DNA from: Opitutia bacterium ISCC 52
GTDB lineage: Bacteria > Verrucomicrobiota > Verrucomicrobiia > Opitutales > UBA2995
DNA length: 64,000 nt
Reading direction: 5' to 3'
NCBI GenBank assembly: GCA_014529675.2
Contig: CP076040.1
Span: forward strand, 434,001 to 498,000
Shown: one piece after another, positions 25,960-36,314 of the stretch
How the letters are laid out: every line of letters begins with the position of its first letter
Position numbering within the stretch: position 1 is the first letter of the stretch
The notes under the pieces: generated by a model
Databases searched by the model: none
Told to the model about the DNA's origin: nothing
The model's input: the letters and a program-made list of their open reading frames with translations, nothing else
Position numbers and translations under genes: made by a program

Positions 25960-27243
25960 TTATTTCCCGTTCAGTTTAAACTCTAAGACACGCGGTTCCA
26001 GGGCAGGGGAGATGAACCCGCTAATGTAGATGCCGTCGTCCCGGGTTGTTTCTTCCTTCACGCAACCAGCTTGGTGTAGTTGGGAGATCAAGTCGTATCG
26101 ATCAAAGGGGAATAGATATTCACCAAACGTGGAATCGGTTTCTAAAACTTCATCCATGCGGCGAATCAGTTGTTCGATTCCTTTGTTCTCTATGACGCTA
26201 ATGAATTCCGCATCCGGAAATTGTGCCTGCAGTCGTTGGAGAGCGAAGGAGTCGTCGCAGATGTCGACCTTGTTGAAAACAGTCAGTATTCGTTTTTCGT
26301 CGGCCCCTAATTCCTTGAGAACTTCGAGAGTGGTTTCTGCGTGTTTCTCTACTTCTGGGCTGGATACATCCAGGACATGGATTAGAAAGTCTGCGACAAC
26401 CGCTTCCTCGAGTGTCGCTTTGAACGCCTCGACCAGATTGTGAGGAAGTTTACGGACAAATCCAACCGTGTCTGTGAGGAGGAGCTTTAAACCCGAGGGT
26501 AAAATGACCTGTCGCGTAGTCGGATCAAGGGTGGCGAAAAGTTTGTCCTCCGCTAAAATGTTGGCTCCTGTGATCAAATTGAGAAGCGAAGATTTGCCGG
26601 CGTTTGTGTAGCCGACGATAGCGGCTGATGGGACTGGCTTTTTCATTCGCCGCTTCCTTTGCGTCTCCCGCTGGGCACGCACGACAACGAGTTTCTTTTT
26701 CAAAGTCGCGATTCTATCACGAACAATTCGGTGATCGGCCTCCAACTGCGTCTCACCCTGACCACGCATATTGGTACCACCACCACGTTGTCTGCTTAAG
26801 TGAGTCCAGGCGCGTGTGAGGCGAGGGAGGCTGTAAACCATTCTTGCTAACCCAACCTGAAGAACGGCTTCCTTGGTTTGAGCGCGATTGGCAAAAATAT
26901 CCAGAATGACCTCCTGTCGATCAATGACGCAGAGCTTGGATTCTCTTTCCCAATTGCGTTGCTGAGCAGGCGTCAATGCGTCGTCGAACACGATACAATC
27001 GTAACCCTGTTCCTTGCAGTGCTCCATGATCTCGTAGGCTTTACCCTTCCCGATAAAGAAATGAGGATGTGGCTTCCTGATAGTAATAACCATGGATTCC
27101 ATAACGCCGATCTCCAAGGTGTTTACCAGGTCGGCCAATTCTATCAGCAGATTGTCGGTGTTGTCTTCCGTCTTGCCAGAGATGCGCACACCGATCAACA
27201 GCGTGCGCTCTACCATCTTGGGCTTTTCTCTAACGTCAAACAT
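25960..27243 (-). CDS. hflX: GTPase HflX
   Basis: A ribosome-associated GTPase. The N-terminal HflX domain includes FIGKGKAYEI and VFDDALTPAQQRN, then the glycine-rich RGGGTNMRGQGETQLEAD linker. The G domain follows with VGYTNAGKSSLLN (G1), LTDTVGFVRKLPH (G3) and FNKVD (G4). At 427 residues it has the expected length. It is oriented like feoAB, but 80 bp with the Fur-like site separates them, so it is probably a separate unit. Confidence 0.95.
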   Translation of the reverse strand: MFDVREKPKMVERTLLIGVRISGKTEDNTDNLLIELADLVNTLEIGVMESMVITIRKPHPHFFIGKGKAYEIMEHCKEQGYDCIVFDDALTPAQQRNWERESKLCVIDRQEVILDIFANRAQTKEAVLQVGLARMVYSLPRLTRAWTHLSRQRGGGTNMRGQGETQLEADHRIVRDRIATLKKKLVVVRAQRETQRKRRMKKPVPSAAIVGYTNAGKSSLLNLITGANILAEDKLFATLDPTTRQVILPSGLKLLLTDTVGFVRKLPHNLVEAFKATLEEAVVADFLIHVLDVSSPEVEKHAETTLEVLKELGADEKRILTVFNKVDICDDSFALQRLQAQFPDAEFISVIENKGIEQLIRRMDEVLETDSTFGEYLFPFDRYDLISQLHQAGCVKEETTRDDGIYISGFISPALEPRVLEFKLNGK

Positions 27244-27275
27244 CTGACTTATAAGGAATCTAGTGAGTCATCCGG

Positions 27276-27347
27276 TGGCATCGCAGGGATGCGATGGCCC
27301 TACCATCTTTGGAAAAGTCGGTAGGGAAACTGCGTCCTCGCAGTGCC
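27276..27347. repeat. REP-like doublet with inward GGTAGGG tags
   Basis: Two hairpin units face each other. The left, on the minus strand (27304 to 27276), has the tag GGTAGGG and hairpin CATCGCA/TGCGATG with a 4-base loop. The right (27320-27347) has GGTAGGG and ACTGCG/CGCAGT with loop TCCT. Tag sequence and layout match the doublet at 10113-10189, but the stem bases differ and stay paired. Tags point to the centre here and outwards there. It lies between hflX and the ppdK terminator. Confidence 0.78.
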
Positions 27348-27391
27348 GTTATGAGTCGTATGAAATGGATGTTAGAGTCAAAGGCGTAAAG

Positions 27392-27425
27392 AAAAAAGCC
27401 CTCCCCGAATTGGGAAGGGCTTTTT
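27392..27425 (-). terminator. Rho-independent terminator after ppdK
   Basis: AAAAAGCCC (27393-27401) pairs with GGGCTTTTT (27417-27425), extended by one pair and, after one mismatch, three C-G pairs around a 5-base loop. On the minus strand the stem ends in a T run. It is 20 bp past the ppdK stop. Confidence 0.9.
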
Positions 27426-27444
27426 GAAATTGAGACGCTTGCGA

Positions 27445-30231
<2,787 letters not shown>

Positions 30232-30297
30232 GTCGTATATGTATTTTAGTGTTGAAAGCGTTTCTCGGAGAACCTCCAAGTCCGTGAGAAAGGGCGC

Positions 30298-30326
30298 AAT
30301 TGAACCAATGGAAGTTTTTCTGTCAA
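30298..30326 (-). promoter_or_regulatory. Possible sigma-70-type promoter of ppdK
   Basis: On the minus strand a perfect TTGACA (30326-30321) is followed after 17 bp by TCAATT (30303-30298), a weak -10 hexamer. It would start transcripts about 60 bp before the ppdK ATG. The -35 match and spacing are good; the -10 match is poor. Confidence 0.4.
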
Positions 30327-30417
30327 CGGTTAAGGAAGCATGGTGAGAGTAATGTATGTGCCTAGCAACTCGGGGGTTGCCGTTTTCATTTCAAACTGTT
30401 TTCTGGTTCGTTTTTAA

Positions 30418-31842
30418 ATGGAAGACGACGGAAAAAAGAGTCCCGATGAGGACGAAGACTTGACCCCGGATGAAGGCCCTGAGGAGCCTTCGAAAAAGGG
30501 TGATGATTCATCGCATTCAGAGCAGGAGGAGTTTTCCTTAGAAGGTGAGCTTGTTCCGCCAGATGACGCGGATGCTTCTGAGGAAGATGAGACTATGGAG
30601 CCTGAGGATTCTGATCTTGAGAAGGATTTGGATAACGAATCTGTTGAGTCTGACGCGGATGACGAATCGTCGTCCAAGCCTGAAAATACAGAGGATATCG
30701 GCGAGGAAGATAGCCTCGAGCCTAAGAATGAAGGTGAGAATGATGCTGAATCCGGGGAAGAGCCAAAGTTGGGCTCTGAGGAGGAAAGTGACGCGTCAGA
30801 TGGGACTGACTCTGAACAGGATCAAAATGAATCTTCGGACGAGGATACTGTTTCCGGGGACGAAGGTTCAGATTATCACCACGAGGGAGATGATGGTTAT
30901 AGTCATTGGGACGACGATCATGATTACCATGGCGATGGCTACCATGATGAGGACTCTCATGGTGAGGAAGAGACCGCGCTTGCCAGCCAGGTAGAAAAAA
31001 GTGTGACTGAACTTGAGCGTCACCCTGATGAAGACATCGCAGCATTAGATGATGCCATCGAAGGTGGCCACATGACTTTTCTTGAGCACCTTGAGGAGCT
31101 CCGAGTCGTACTATTTAAATCTGCGGCAGCGTTCTTATCGGCCTTCATTCTTGTAGCGATATTTTTCCAACAGATTACGGGTTTGCTTAGAACACCGGTC
31201 GAAAAGGCTATGGCCAACCATGGTGTTACGGAAGCGCTGGTGACTACTTCACCGTTTGGGGTTTTCTCATTTTTGCTTCAATTAGGATTCTTAGGCGGGA
31301 TTGCTCTGGCGTCTCCTTTTATTCTGTATTTTGCCTCTTCCTTTATTGCGCCCGGTCTAAATCAAAAAGAACGGCGAACGCTATTACCTGGAGCTTTCGT
31401 TGCGTTGATGCTTTTCAGTGTCGGTTGCATATTTAGCTATATGGTGCTGGTGCCCTCGGCTCTGAATGTATCGATCTATCTGAACGAGCTTCTCGGTTTC
31501 AGCCTTGTTTGGGCTGCGGACCGCTACATGAGCCTGTTAATCTGGATGGTGCTTGGAATTGGGCTCAGTTTTGAGTTCCCCCTCGTTATTACCATCCTGG
31601 TCTATGTCGGCATCCTGTCCGTCGCTATGCTTAGGCAGTTTAGGCGGTATGCCATTGTAATCATCTTTATTCTGGCCGCGTTCATCACGCCCACGGCAGA
31701 TCCGATTACGCAAGGTTTGATGGCAGGTCCTATGATTCTTCTCTATGAGGCAGCCATCATTGTAGGCGCCTTTATTGAGCGACGTAAGAAGCGTGCCTAT
31801 GAGGCTGAGTTCGGATCCTGGGATGAAGATAACCAAGACTAA
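30418..31842 (+). CDS. tatC: TatC translocase with a long acidic, His-rich N-terminal extension
   Basis: TatC recognises twin-arginine signal peptides. The canonical protein starts at Met219 (31072) with MTFLEHLEELRVVLFKSAAA, and six hydrophobic segments follow over 257 residues, the normal TatC size. Residues 1-218 are an extra domain, overwhelmingly Asp, Glu and Ser, with seven His in residues 154-181 (HH, H163, H168, H171, H176, H181). It has no membrane segment or signal, so it should hang in the cytosol. GAAGGTGG ends about 5 bp before Met219, so internal initiation could also yield a normal TatC. No tatA/tatB is adjacent. A Tat-exported adenosine deaminase lies in the same window. Confidence 0.9.
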   Translation: MEDDGKKSPDEDEDLTPDEGPEEPSKKGDDSSHSEQEEFSLEGELVPPDDADASEEDETMEPEDSDLEKDLDNESVESDADDESSSKPENTEDIGEEDSLEPKNEGENDAESGEEPKLGSEEESDASDGTDSEQDQNESSDEDTVSGDEGSDYHHEGDDGYSHWDDDHDYHGDGYHDEDSHGEEETALASQVEKSVTELERHPDEDIAALDDAIEGGHMTFLEHLEELRVVLFKSAAAFLSAFILVAIFFQQITGLLRTPVEKAMANHGVTEALVTTSPFGVFSFLLQLGFLGGIALASPFILYFASSFIAPGLNQKERRTLLPGAFVALMLFSVGCIFSYMVLVPSALNVSIYLNELLGFSLVWAADRYMSLLIWMVLGIGLSFEFPLVITILVYVGILSVAMLRQFRRYAIVIIFILAAFITPTADPITQGLMAGPMILLYEAAIIVGAFIERRKKRAYEAEFGSWDEDNQD

Positions 31843-31855
31843 TTGTTAGTCTTGG
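31833..31855. other. Perfect stem-loop spanning the tatC stop codon
   Basis: 10-bp arms (31833-31842 and 31846-31855) are perfectly complementary around a 3-base loop. The left arm includes the last codons and the TAA of tatC. No T run follows, so it is not a classical terminator. It could stabilise the 3' end of the mRNA or slow ribosomes. Confidence 0.7.
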
Positions 31856-31907
31856 AACCATCTACCAATGCTTGGCCTGGATCAGGCTCAGTTGATCGTT
31901 TTGACTT

Positions 31908-32144
31908 CTAACCTTCGCGGTTTTTGTGATCTCTCAGTGTGACCTGGAACATGTTTATCGCAAAATAAAATGTCATGGTCAGAGTGGTGGCCGCGAAAGC
32001 AGAGAAAAGCCAGTTTAGCGCAACTGTCTTGGCTGGGACGTAAGGCCTGAGAATCCAAGTAAAAAACAGGAATACCAATCCAGTAAGAATTAGGTTAACG
32101 ATTGGGTTACCGAAGCCGGCTTTCTTTTCGTCTGATGAACTCAT
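31908..32144 (-). CDS. Small two-span membrane protein of unknown function
   Basis: A 78-residue protein. Two hydrophobic segments (about 14-34 and 41-64) are separated by RPYVPAKTVALN, with a short polar N-terminus and a charged C-terminus RDHKNREG. It is not recognised. It lies between the convergent tatC and the histone-like gene with 65 bp to the tatC stop. There is a strong stop and clear amphipathic composition, so it is probably real. Confidence 0.6.
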   Translation of the reverse strand: MSSSDEKKAGFGNPIVNLILTGLVFLFFTWILRPYVPAKTVALNWLFSAFAATTLTMTFYFAINMFQVTLRDHKNREG

Positions 32145-32230
32145 GGCGTGGTATCGGAATCATTTTTGGGGAATTGTCCACCTCTTTTTGTAAATTGTGA
32201 AGAGGGAGGTGTGGTTCATCGAAGGGGTAC

Positions 32231-32259
32231 AAAAAAAGACCGGCCGAAGCCGGTCTTTT
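32231..32259 (-). terminator. Rho-independent terminator after the histone-like gene
   Basis: An 11-bp perfect stem (32234-32244 with 32249-32259) has a CGAA loop. On the minus strand it is followed by T residues (complement of 32231-32237). It lies about 25 bp past the stop of the Lys/Ala-rich gene and may also act on the + strand. Confidence 0.9.
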
Positions 32260-32284
32260 GAAATAATCAAAGATAAGGAGCGCT

Positions 32285-33436
32285 TTACTTCTTCTTACGA
32301 GCTCTTTTCTTGGCAGCTTTCTTGGCAGCTTTTTTAGGAGCAGCCTTTTTCTTTGCAGCCTTCTTAGCAGCTTTCTTCTTTGGTTTAGCAGCAGCTTTCT
32401 TTTTAGGAGCGGCTTTTTTCTTAGCAGCTTTCTTGGCAGCCTTTTTAGGAGCAGCTTTCTTTTTAGCGGCAGCCTTTTTCTTTGGCTTAGCAGCAGCTTT
32501 CTTTTTAGGAGCGGCTCTTTTCTTAGCAGCTTTCTTAGCAGCTTTCTTAGCAGCTTTCTTGGCAGCCTTTTTAGGAGCAGCTTTCTTTTTAGCGGCAGCC
32601 TTTTTCTTTGGCTTAGCAGCAGCTTTCTTTTTAGGAGCGGCTCTTTTCTTAGCAGCTTTCTTGGCAGCCTTTTTAGGAGCAGCTTTCTTTTTAGCGGCAG
32701 CCTTTTTCTTTGGCTTAGCAGCAGCTTTCTTTTTAGGAGCGGCTCTTTTCTTAGCAGCTTTCTTGGCAGCCTTTTTAGGAGCAGCTTTCTTTTTAGCGGC
32801 AGCCTTTTTCTTTGGCTTAGCAGCAGCTTTCTTTTTAGGAGCGGCTCTTTTCTTAGCAGCTTTCTTGGCAGCCTTTTTAGGAGCAGCTTTCTTTTTAGCG
32901 GCAGCCTTTTTCTTTGGCTTAGCAGCAGCTTTCTTTTTAGGAGCGGCTCTTTTCTTAGCAGCTTTCTTGGCAGCCTTTTTAGGAGCAGCTTTCTTTTTAG
33001 CGGCAGCCTTTTTCTTTGGCTTAGCAGCAGCTTTCTTTTTAGGAGCGGCTCTTTTCTTAGCAGCTTTCTTGGCAGCCTTTTTAGGAGCAGCTTTCTTTTT
33101 AGCGGCAGCCTTTTTCTTTGGCTTAGCAGCAGCTTTCTTTTTAGGAGCGGCTCTTTTCTTAGCAGCTTTCTTGGCAGCCTTTTTAGGAGCAGCCTTCTTT
33201 TTAGCGGCAGCCTTTTTCTTTGGCTTAGCAGCAGCTTTCTTTTTAGGAGCGGCCTTTTTCTTAGCAGCTTTCTTAGCAGCCTTCTTTACAGCCTTTTTCT
33301 TGGCTTTTTTAGCAGGTGCTTTTCTTGCAGCTTTTTTGGCAGCTGGTTTTTTGGCAGGTTTTTTGGCAGCCTTTTTGGCGGCCTTCTTAACTACCTTCTT
33401 CTTGGTTGCTTTTTTAGCAGCTTTTTTTGGAGGCAT
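32285..33436 (-). CDS. Histone H1-like Lys/Ala/Pro-rich DNA-binding protein
   Basis: A 383-residue protein made almost only of Lys, Ala and Pro with some Arg. It resembles the disordered C-terminal tail of eukaryotic histone H1 and the chlamydial Hc1/Hc2 proteins, so it is predicted to bind DNA without sequence preference and compact the nucleoid. Seven copies of a 34-residue unit beginning KKRAAPKKKAAAKPKKKAAA are visible, one of them with an 8-residue insertion. No globular domain is present. The mirror + frame is an Ala/Phe/Leu-rich shadow. The start is MPPKK at 33436. The role is inferred from composition only. Confidence 0.9.
   Translation of the reverse strand: MPPKKAAKKATKKKVVKKAAKKAAKKPAKKPAAKKAARKAPAKKAKKKAVKKAAKKAAKKKAAPKKKAAAKPKKKAAAKKKAAPKKAAKKAAKKRAAPKKKAAAKPKKKAAAKKKAAPKKAAKKAAKKRAAPKKKAAAKPKKKAAAKKKAAPKKAAKKAAKKRAAPKKKAAAKPKKKAAAKKKAAPKKAAKKAAKKRAAPKKKAAAKPKKKAAAKKKAAPKKAAKKAAKKRAAPKKKAAAKPKKKAAAKKKAAPKKAAKKAAKKRAAPKKKAAAKPKKKAAAKKKAAPKKAAKKAAKKAAKKAAKKRAAPKKKAAAKPKKKAAAKKKAAPKKAAKKAAKKKAAPKKKAAAKPKKKAAKKAAKKKAAPKKAAKKAAKKRARKKK
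32512..33256. repeat. 102-bp in-frame tandem repeat in the histone-like gene
   Basis: The repeat unit is 102 bp (34 codons), seen as regular returns of GGAGCGGCTCTTTTCTT at about 32514, 32639, 32741, 32843, 32945, 33047 and 33149. The first interval is 24 bp longer (an 8-codon insertion). Units are nearly identical at the DNA level including third positions, so they spread recently by slippage or recombination rather than by ancient duplication. Confidence 0.92.
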
Positions 33437-33980
33437 AGTTTTAATCGATTATTGGTAACGCTTCGTGTTGATTTATACCTAGGTATTTATCCCAACGAAA
33501 AGAGGGCGCTTTGTCGGAACGATGCCGTCGATTCTTTTTAAAAAAGAAAAGGCGGTGGTTACGAGTTCAGCTGATGCCAACTTGTCTATGGAAAGTGGAT
33601 GAGTCTTTGTAGCTTGAAAGTGGGAGTGACTTGATTCTTCAAGTGCATTCAAAGTGTGCGCTTTTTTTTCATTCAATACCTTCATTGAATGATGCGTTAA
33701 CTGCTGGTTGATAGGTCCAGCAAAACGCCAAAGAAAACTATGATTAAAGCGCGTCAATTTGTTGGGTTTTGGATGATGTTGGGGGATAGTCCGGGATTTA
33801 TAAAAGCTTGGGGTAAGTTTCTTAATGTAAGCTTATTTAGAATGCAAGAGAAAGATGTCTTTTAAGCATGTCGTTGTTTTAAGTGTTTTTTCTTTGGTGA
33901 ACACTTGATGGATGAATGAATTATAATGTACCCAACAAGCAGGTACGTAGAAGTGTTTTATTTCTTCTGCTGTCTTTCGA
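33437..33980. other. Non-coding stretch, 544 bp, AT-rich
   Basis: No convincing gene. A 92-codon minus-strand frame (33479-33757) has no recognisable pattern or ribosome site. There are two hairpins: TCATTCAAT/ATTGAATGA at about 33669-33693, and AAGTGTT/AACACTT near 33880-33908. A TATAAT near 33920 has no matching -35 hexamer. It probably carries the promoter of the histone-like gene at its left end. Confidence 0.6.
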
Positions 33981-34625
33981 CTAGAGTAATTCTATGAGCT
34001 CTTGAAGACTGTCTAAGACTTTGGTCGATCTTTCGCGCAAGCGTTTTTCTGAATGATGGCCTTTTGAGATGAGTAGGTAATGAATGCCCATCTTTAATGC
34101 GACTTCTCTGTCGTGAAGCGTGTCTCCTATGAATAGGACATGTTCTTTGTCTATGTGGGTTTTTTCCAACCAGGTGTCTCCCAGGTGTGCCTTCCCATCG
34201 GCATAGTGATGGTCAAGGCCAAGTATTGTTTTGAAAAAGGATGTCAGCTGATGTTCATCCAGTGTTTTTCTTAGAGCATCAGATTGGGTAGCTGATAGAA
34301 CACATTGCGGAATATTTCTTTCTCTGAAAAAAGTTAACGCTTCCAGAGCTCCTGGTTGTAGCGGTAAATCTTTTCGTGATTGGATGTATTCAGAGATAAA
34401 CTCATTGCTTAAGGTTTCAAAAGGATGCTCTTCGAGATCAAAACCAATTCTGCGATAGTATTCAATGACAGGGAAATCAAATAGCTTACGATAATCCTCA
34501 AGGCTGATTAAAGGCATCGATCGCCTTCTTCGGATGCCGTTCATAATATCGACACAGCGTTGCCCATCATCTACGAGCGTGCCGTTCCAATCCCAGATAA
34601 TATGCTTAATGTTGTTTGGTATCAT
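33981..34625 (-). CDS. HAD-superfamily phosphatase, phosphoglycolate-phosphatase-like
   Basis: A cytosolic phosphatase. Motif I is WDWNGTLVDDG (nucleophile Asp, here with Asn in the usual DxDGT place: D-W-N-G-T), motif II is VLSATQ and motif IV is FIGDTLHDREVA. The N-terminal cap helix region is present. From ATG 34625 the protein has 214 residues; the frame extends to 34670. The DWNGT variant occurs in Gph-like proteins. Its substrate is unknown. It is the last of four minus-strand genes and its start overlaps the EamA gene by 20 bp. Confidence 0.8.
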   Translation of the reverse strand: MIPNNIKHIIWDWNGTLVDDGQRCVDIMNGIRRRRSMPLISLEDYRKLFDFPVIEYYRRIGFDLEEHPFETLSNEFISEYIQSRKDLPLQPGALEALTFFRERNIPQCVLSATQSDALRKTLDEHQLTSFFKTILGLDHHYADGKAHLGDTWLEKTHIDKEHVLFIGDTLHDREVALKMGIHYLLISKGHHSEKRLRERSTKVLDSLQELIELL

Positions 34626-35502
34626 GGGAGGTCTTATGAGTGTAAGTGTGTGAATACAAAGTCCACACAACTCCAGCCATCATGAATGCACTAGCAAGGT
34701 AAAAACTTGTTTGAGGGATTTCTGCAAAATAGAAATAGCCCAGGATGCCGGCGTAGACAAACTGCATCTGACTGACTATGGCAACGAACTGACTTCTATA
34801 CCAATGCATTGCTAAGTTGAGGAGAGAGTGACCAAACACGGTTGGAACTAACCCTAGTAAGAAAATATAAAACCATTCTACAGCTGGCGGAGCAGGGGGA
34901 ATACCTACTCTGAGTAAACCGGTGAAAATACAAATGAGTCCTGCAACGGTATAGAGAGGTACTAAGTATAACCATATGGAAGGAATGTGTCGGTACTTCC
35001 TTGCAAGAATGAGGTACCATGAAAGAACCAGCATGGATAACAAGCAAACAAGGTCACCTGCTAGTATGGTGGAGCTTACATGGTAATCTACGTAAGCAAG
35101 GATGACTACACCCAAGCATGTTATGAATGTGCCAATCCATTCTCCTCTGTTGAGTGCTTCTTTTAAAAGAAACAGACTGAAGAAAGGCATAGCTGCCGGA
35201 ATCAAGTTTGCAATGAGAGTGGAATTCGCACTGGTGGTCCAACGCGCTCCAATCGTCCATGTGATAAAGTGCAAAGCGAGAAGAAGCGCAGGTAGACCCG
35301 ATATCCGGAGGCTTTGTCTTAGCTTAAAATCGGGATTCCGTTTTTGATCCCTGATATAAATGGGAAGTAGAAGGAGAGCTGCAATTAACAGGCGACCTCC
35401 CGCTACATATTCAGCGGGTAGTTGACTCGCTTTAGTCATCACCACTGAGGTCCCTGCACAAAAGACACCCAGTGAAAGTATGAGGAATCGCAAAACCATC
35501 AA
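34606..35502 (-). CDS. EamA/DMT-family transporter
   Basis: A 298-residue inner-membrane protein with about ten hydrophobic segments in two EamA halves. The first half has AGTSVVMTKAS and the duplicated second half begins near the GDLVCLLSMLVLSWYLILARK region. The family exports metabolites such as amino acids or nucleosides; no substrate is readable. The ATG overlaps the stop of the alpha/beta hydrolase gene by 4 bp, so it is in the PfkB-hydrolase-EamA-HAD operon. Confidence 0.85.
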   Translation of the reverse strand: MMVLRFLILSLGVFCAGTSVVMTKASQLPAEYVAGGRLLIAALLLLPIYIRDQKRNPDFKLRQSLRISGLPALLLALHFITWTIGARWTTSANSTLIANLIPAAMPFFSLFLLKEALNRGEWIGTFITCLGVVILAYVDYHVSSTILAGDLVCLLSMLVLSWYLILARKYRHIPSIWLYLVPLYTVAGLICIFTGLLRVGIPPAPPAVEWFYIFLLGLVPTVFGHSLLNLAMHWYRSQFVAIVSQMQFVYAGILGYFYFAEIPQTSFYLASAFMMAGVVWTLYSHTYTHKTSHDTKQH

Positions 35503-36296
35503 TCAATTAGTGATGAAACAAATGAGTCGAGGATTTGCGTAAATGCCAACGGTTTCTCAAAGCAACAAGCATGACCTGCATCTATGATAGATGCGTGTTG
35601 TGCATTTGGAAGTTGTGTCTCCATTTTGCCCGCAATGGTTTTAAATTTTTCATCCCTATCTCCAGTAACCAGCAAAGTGGGTTGATGAAGCTTGGCCAAT
35701 TGATCCCATGCTGATGGCATGCTTCCAGTTCCGAGAGAAGAAAGTGATAGTGCAAGCGCGATGCTATTATTCGATTCCCGCGTCCTCCGCATATCTGAAC
35801 GGTAGGGTTCGGGTATCTGTGATTGAAATCGGATGATATCCTGCTTGAACCATTGTTTTAAAAAGTCTTCCAGAGATTGCTCCTTCAGCATGGCCGCTTG
35901 TGCGAAATCTTTTTGTATACGAGCCTTACGCTCATTTGCATTCGCTATACCCGGTGTTGCGCCAACTAGTACGAGGCCTGCCAAATGATCAGCGTGCTGA
36001 AGCGCATACTGTAGCGCTATGCGTCCGCCCATGGAATAGCCCAATAAAACACAAACGGCGTCTTTTGATTCAGTTACGATTAGTTCATCCAATGCCTGGA
36101 TGCAGCTTTCCCAGCTATAGTCACTTGCCGGGCTTTGGGAATAGTCCGGCAAGTTGGGAGCAATTATCGTGGGGTGATCTGCGTAATGGTCCCTTACGAT
36201 CTTGAAGTCTTTTCCATGTCCCAGGAAGCCATGGAGACAGATAACTTTTGGAAGTGATTGCTTTCCTTCCCATCGCTCAATGTCCCCTACATGCAT
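35499..36296 (-). CDS. Alpha/beta hydrolase, MenH-like
   Basis: A cytosolic alpha/beta hydrolase of 265 residues. The oxyanion motif ICLHGFLGHGKDF is near residue 19, the nucleophile elbow is GYSMGGR (Ser about 97), the acid is in VTGDRDEKF and the His is in DAGHACCFEKP. GYSMGGR and the ARIQKDFAQAA region look like MenH (menaquinone synthesis), but no other men gene is nearby, so other roles are possible. It follows the PfkB kinase by 18 bp and overlaps the EamA gene by 4 bp. Confidence 0.75.
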   Translation of the reverse strand: MHVGDIERWEGKQSLPKVICLHGFLGHGKDFKIVRDHYADHPTIIAPNLPDYSQSPASDYSWESCIQALDELIVTESKDAVCVLLGYSMGGRIALQYALQHADHLAGLVLVGATPGIANANERKARIQKDFAQAAMLKEQSLEDFLKQWFKQDIIRFQSQIPEPYRSDMRRTRESNNSIALALSLSSLGTGSMPSAWDQLAKLHQPTLLVTGDRDEKFKTIAGKMETQLPNAQHASIIDAGHACCFEKPLAFTQILDSFVSSLID

Positions 36297-36314
36297 AAGT
36301 ATAAAATCAAAAGG

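Noticed and set aside
30722-31045. Pro/His/Arg-rich frame opposite the acidic tatC extension.
   Set aside because: It arises from the skewed codon composition of the acidic domain and has no start context.
32310-33458. A 382-codon + strand frame rich in Ala, Phe and Leu.
   Set aside because: It is the complement of the Lys/Ala-rich repeat gene. Low-complexity coding on the minus strand opens this frame, and it would be an implausible all-hydrophobic protein.
33479-33757. A 92-codon minus-strand frame in the AT-rich gap.
   Set aside because: No family pattern, ribosome site or sensible composition. Treated as non-coding.
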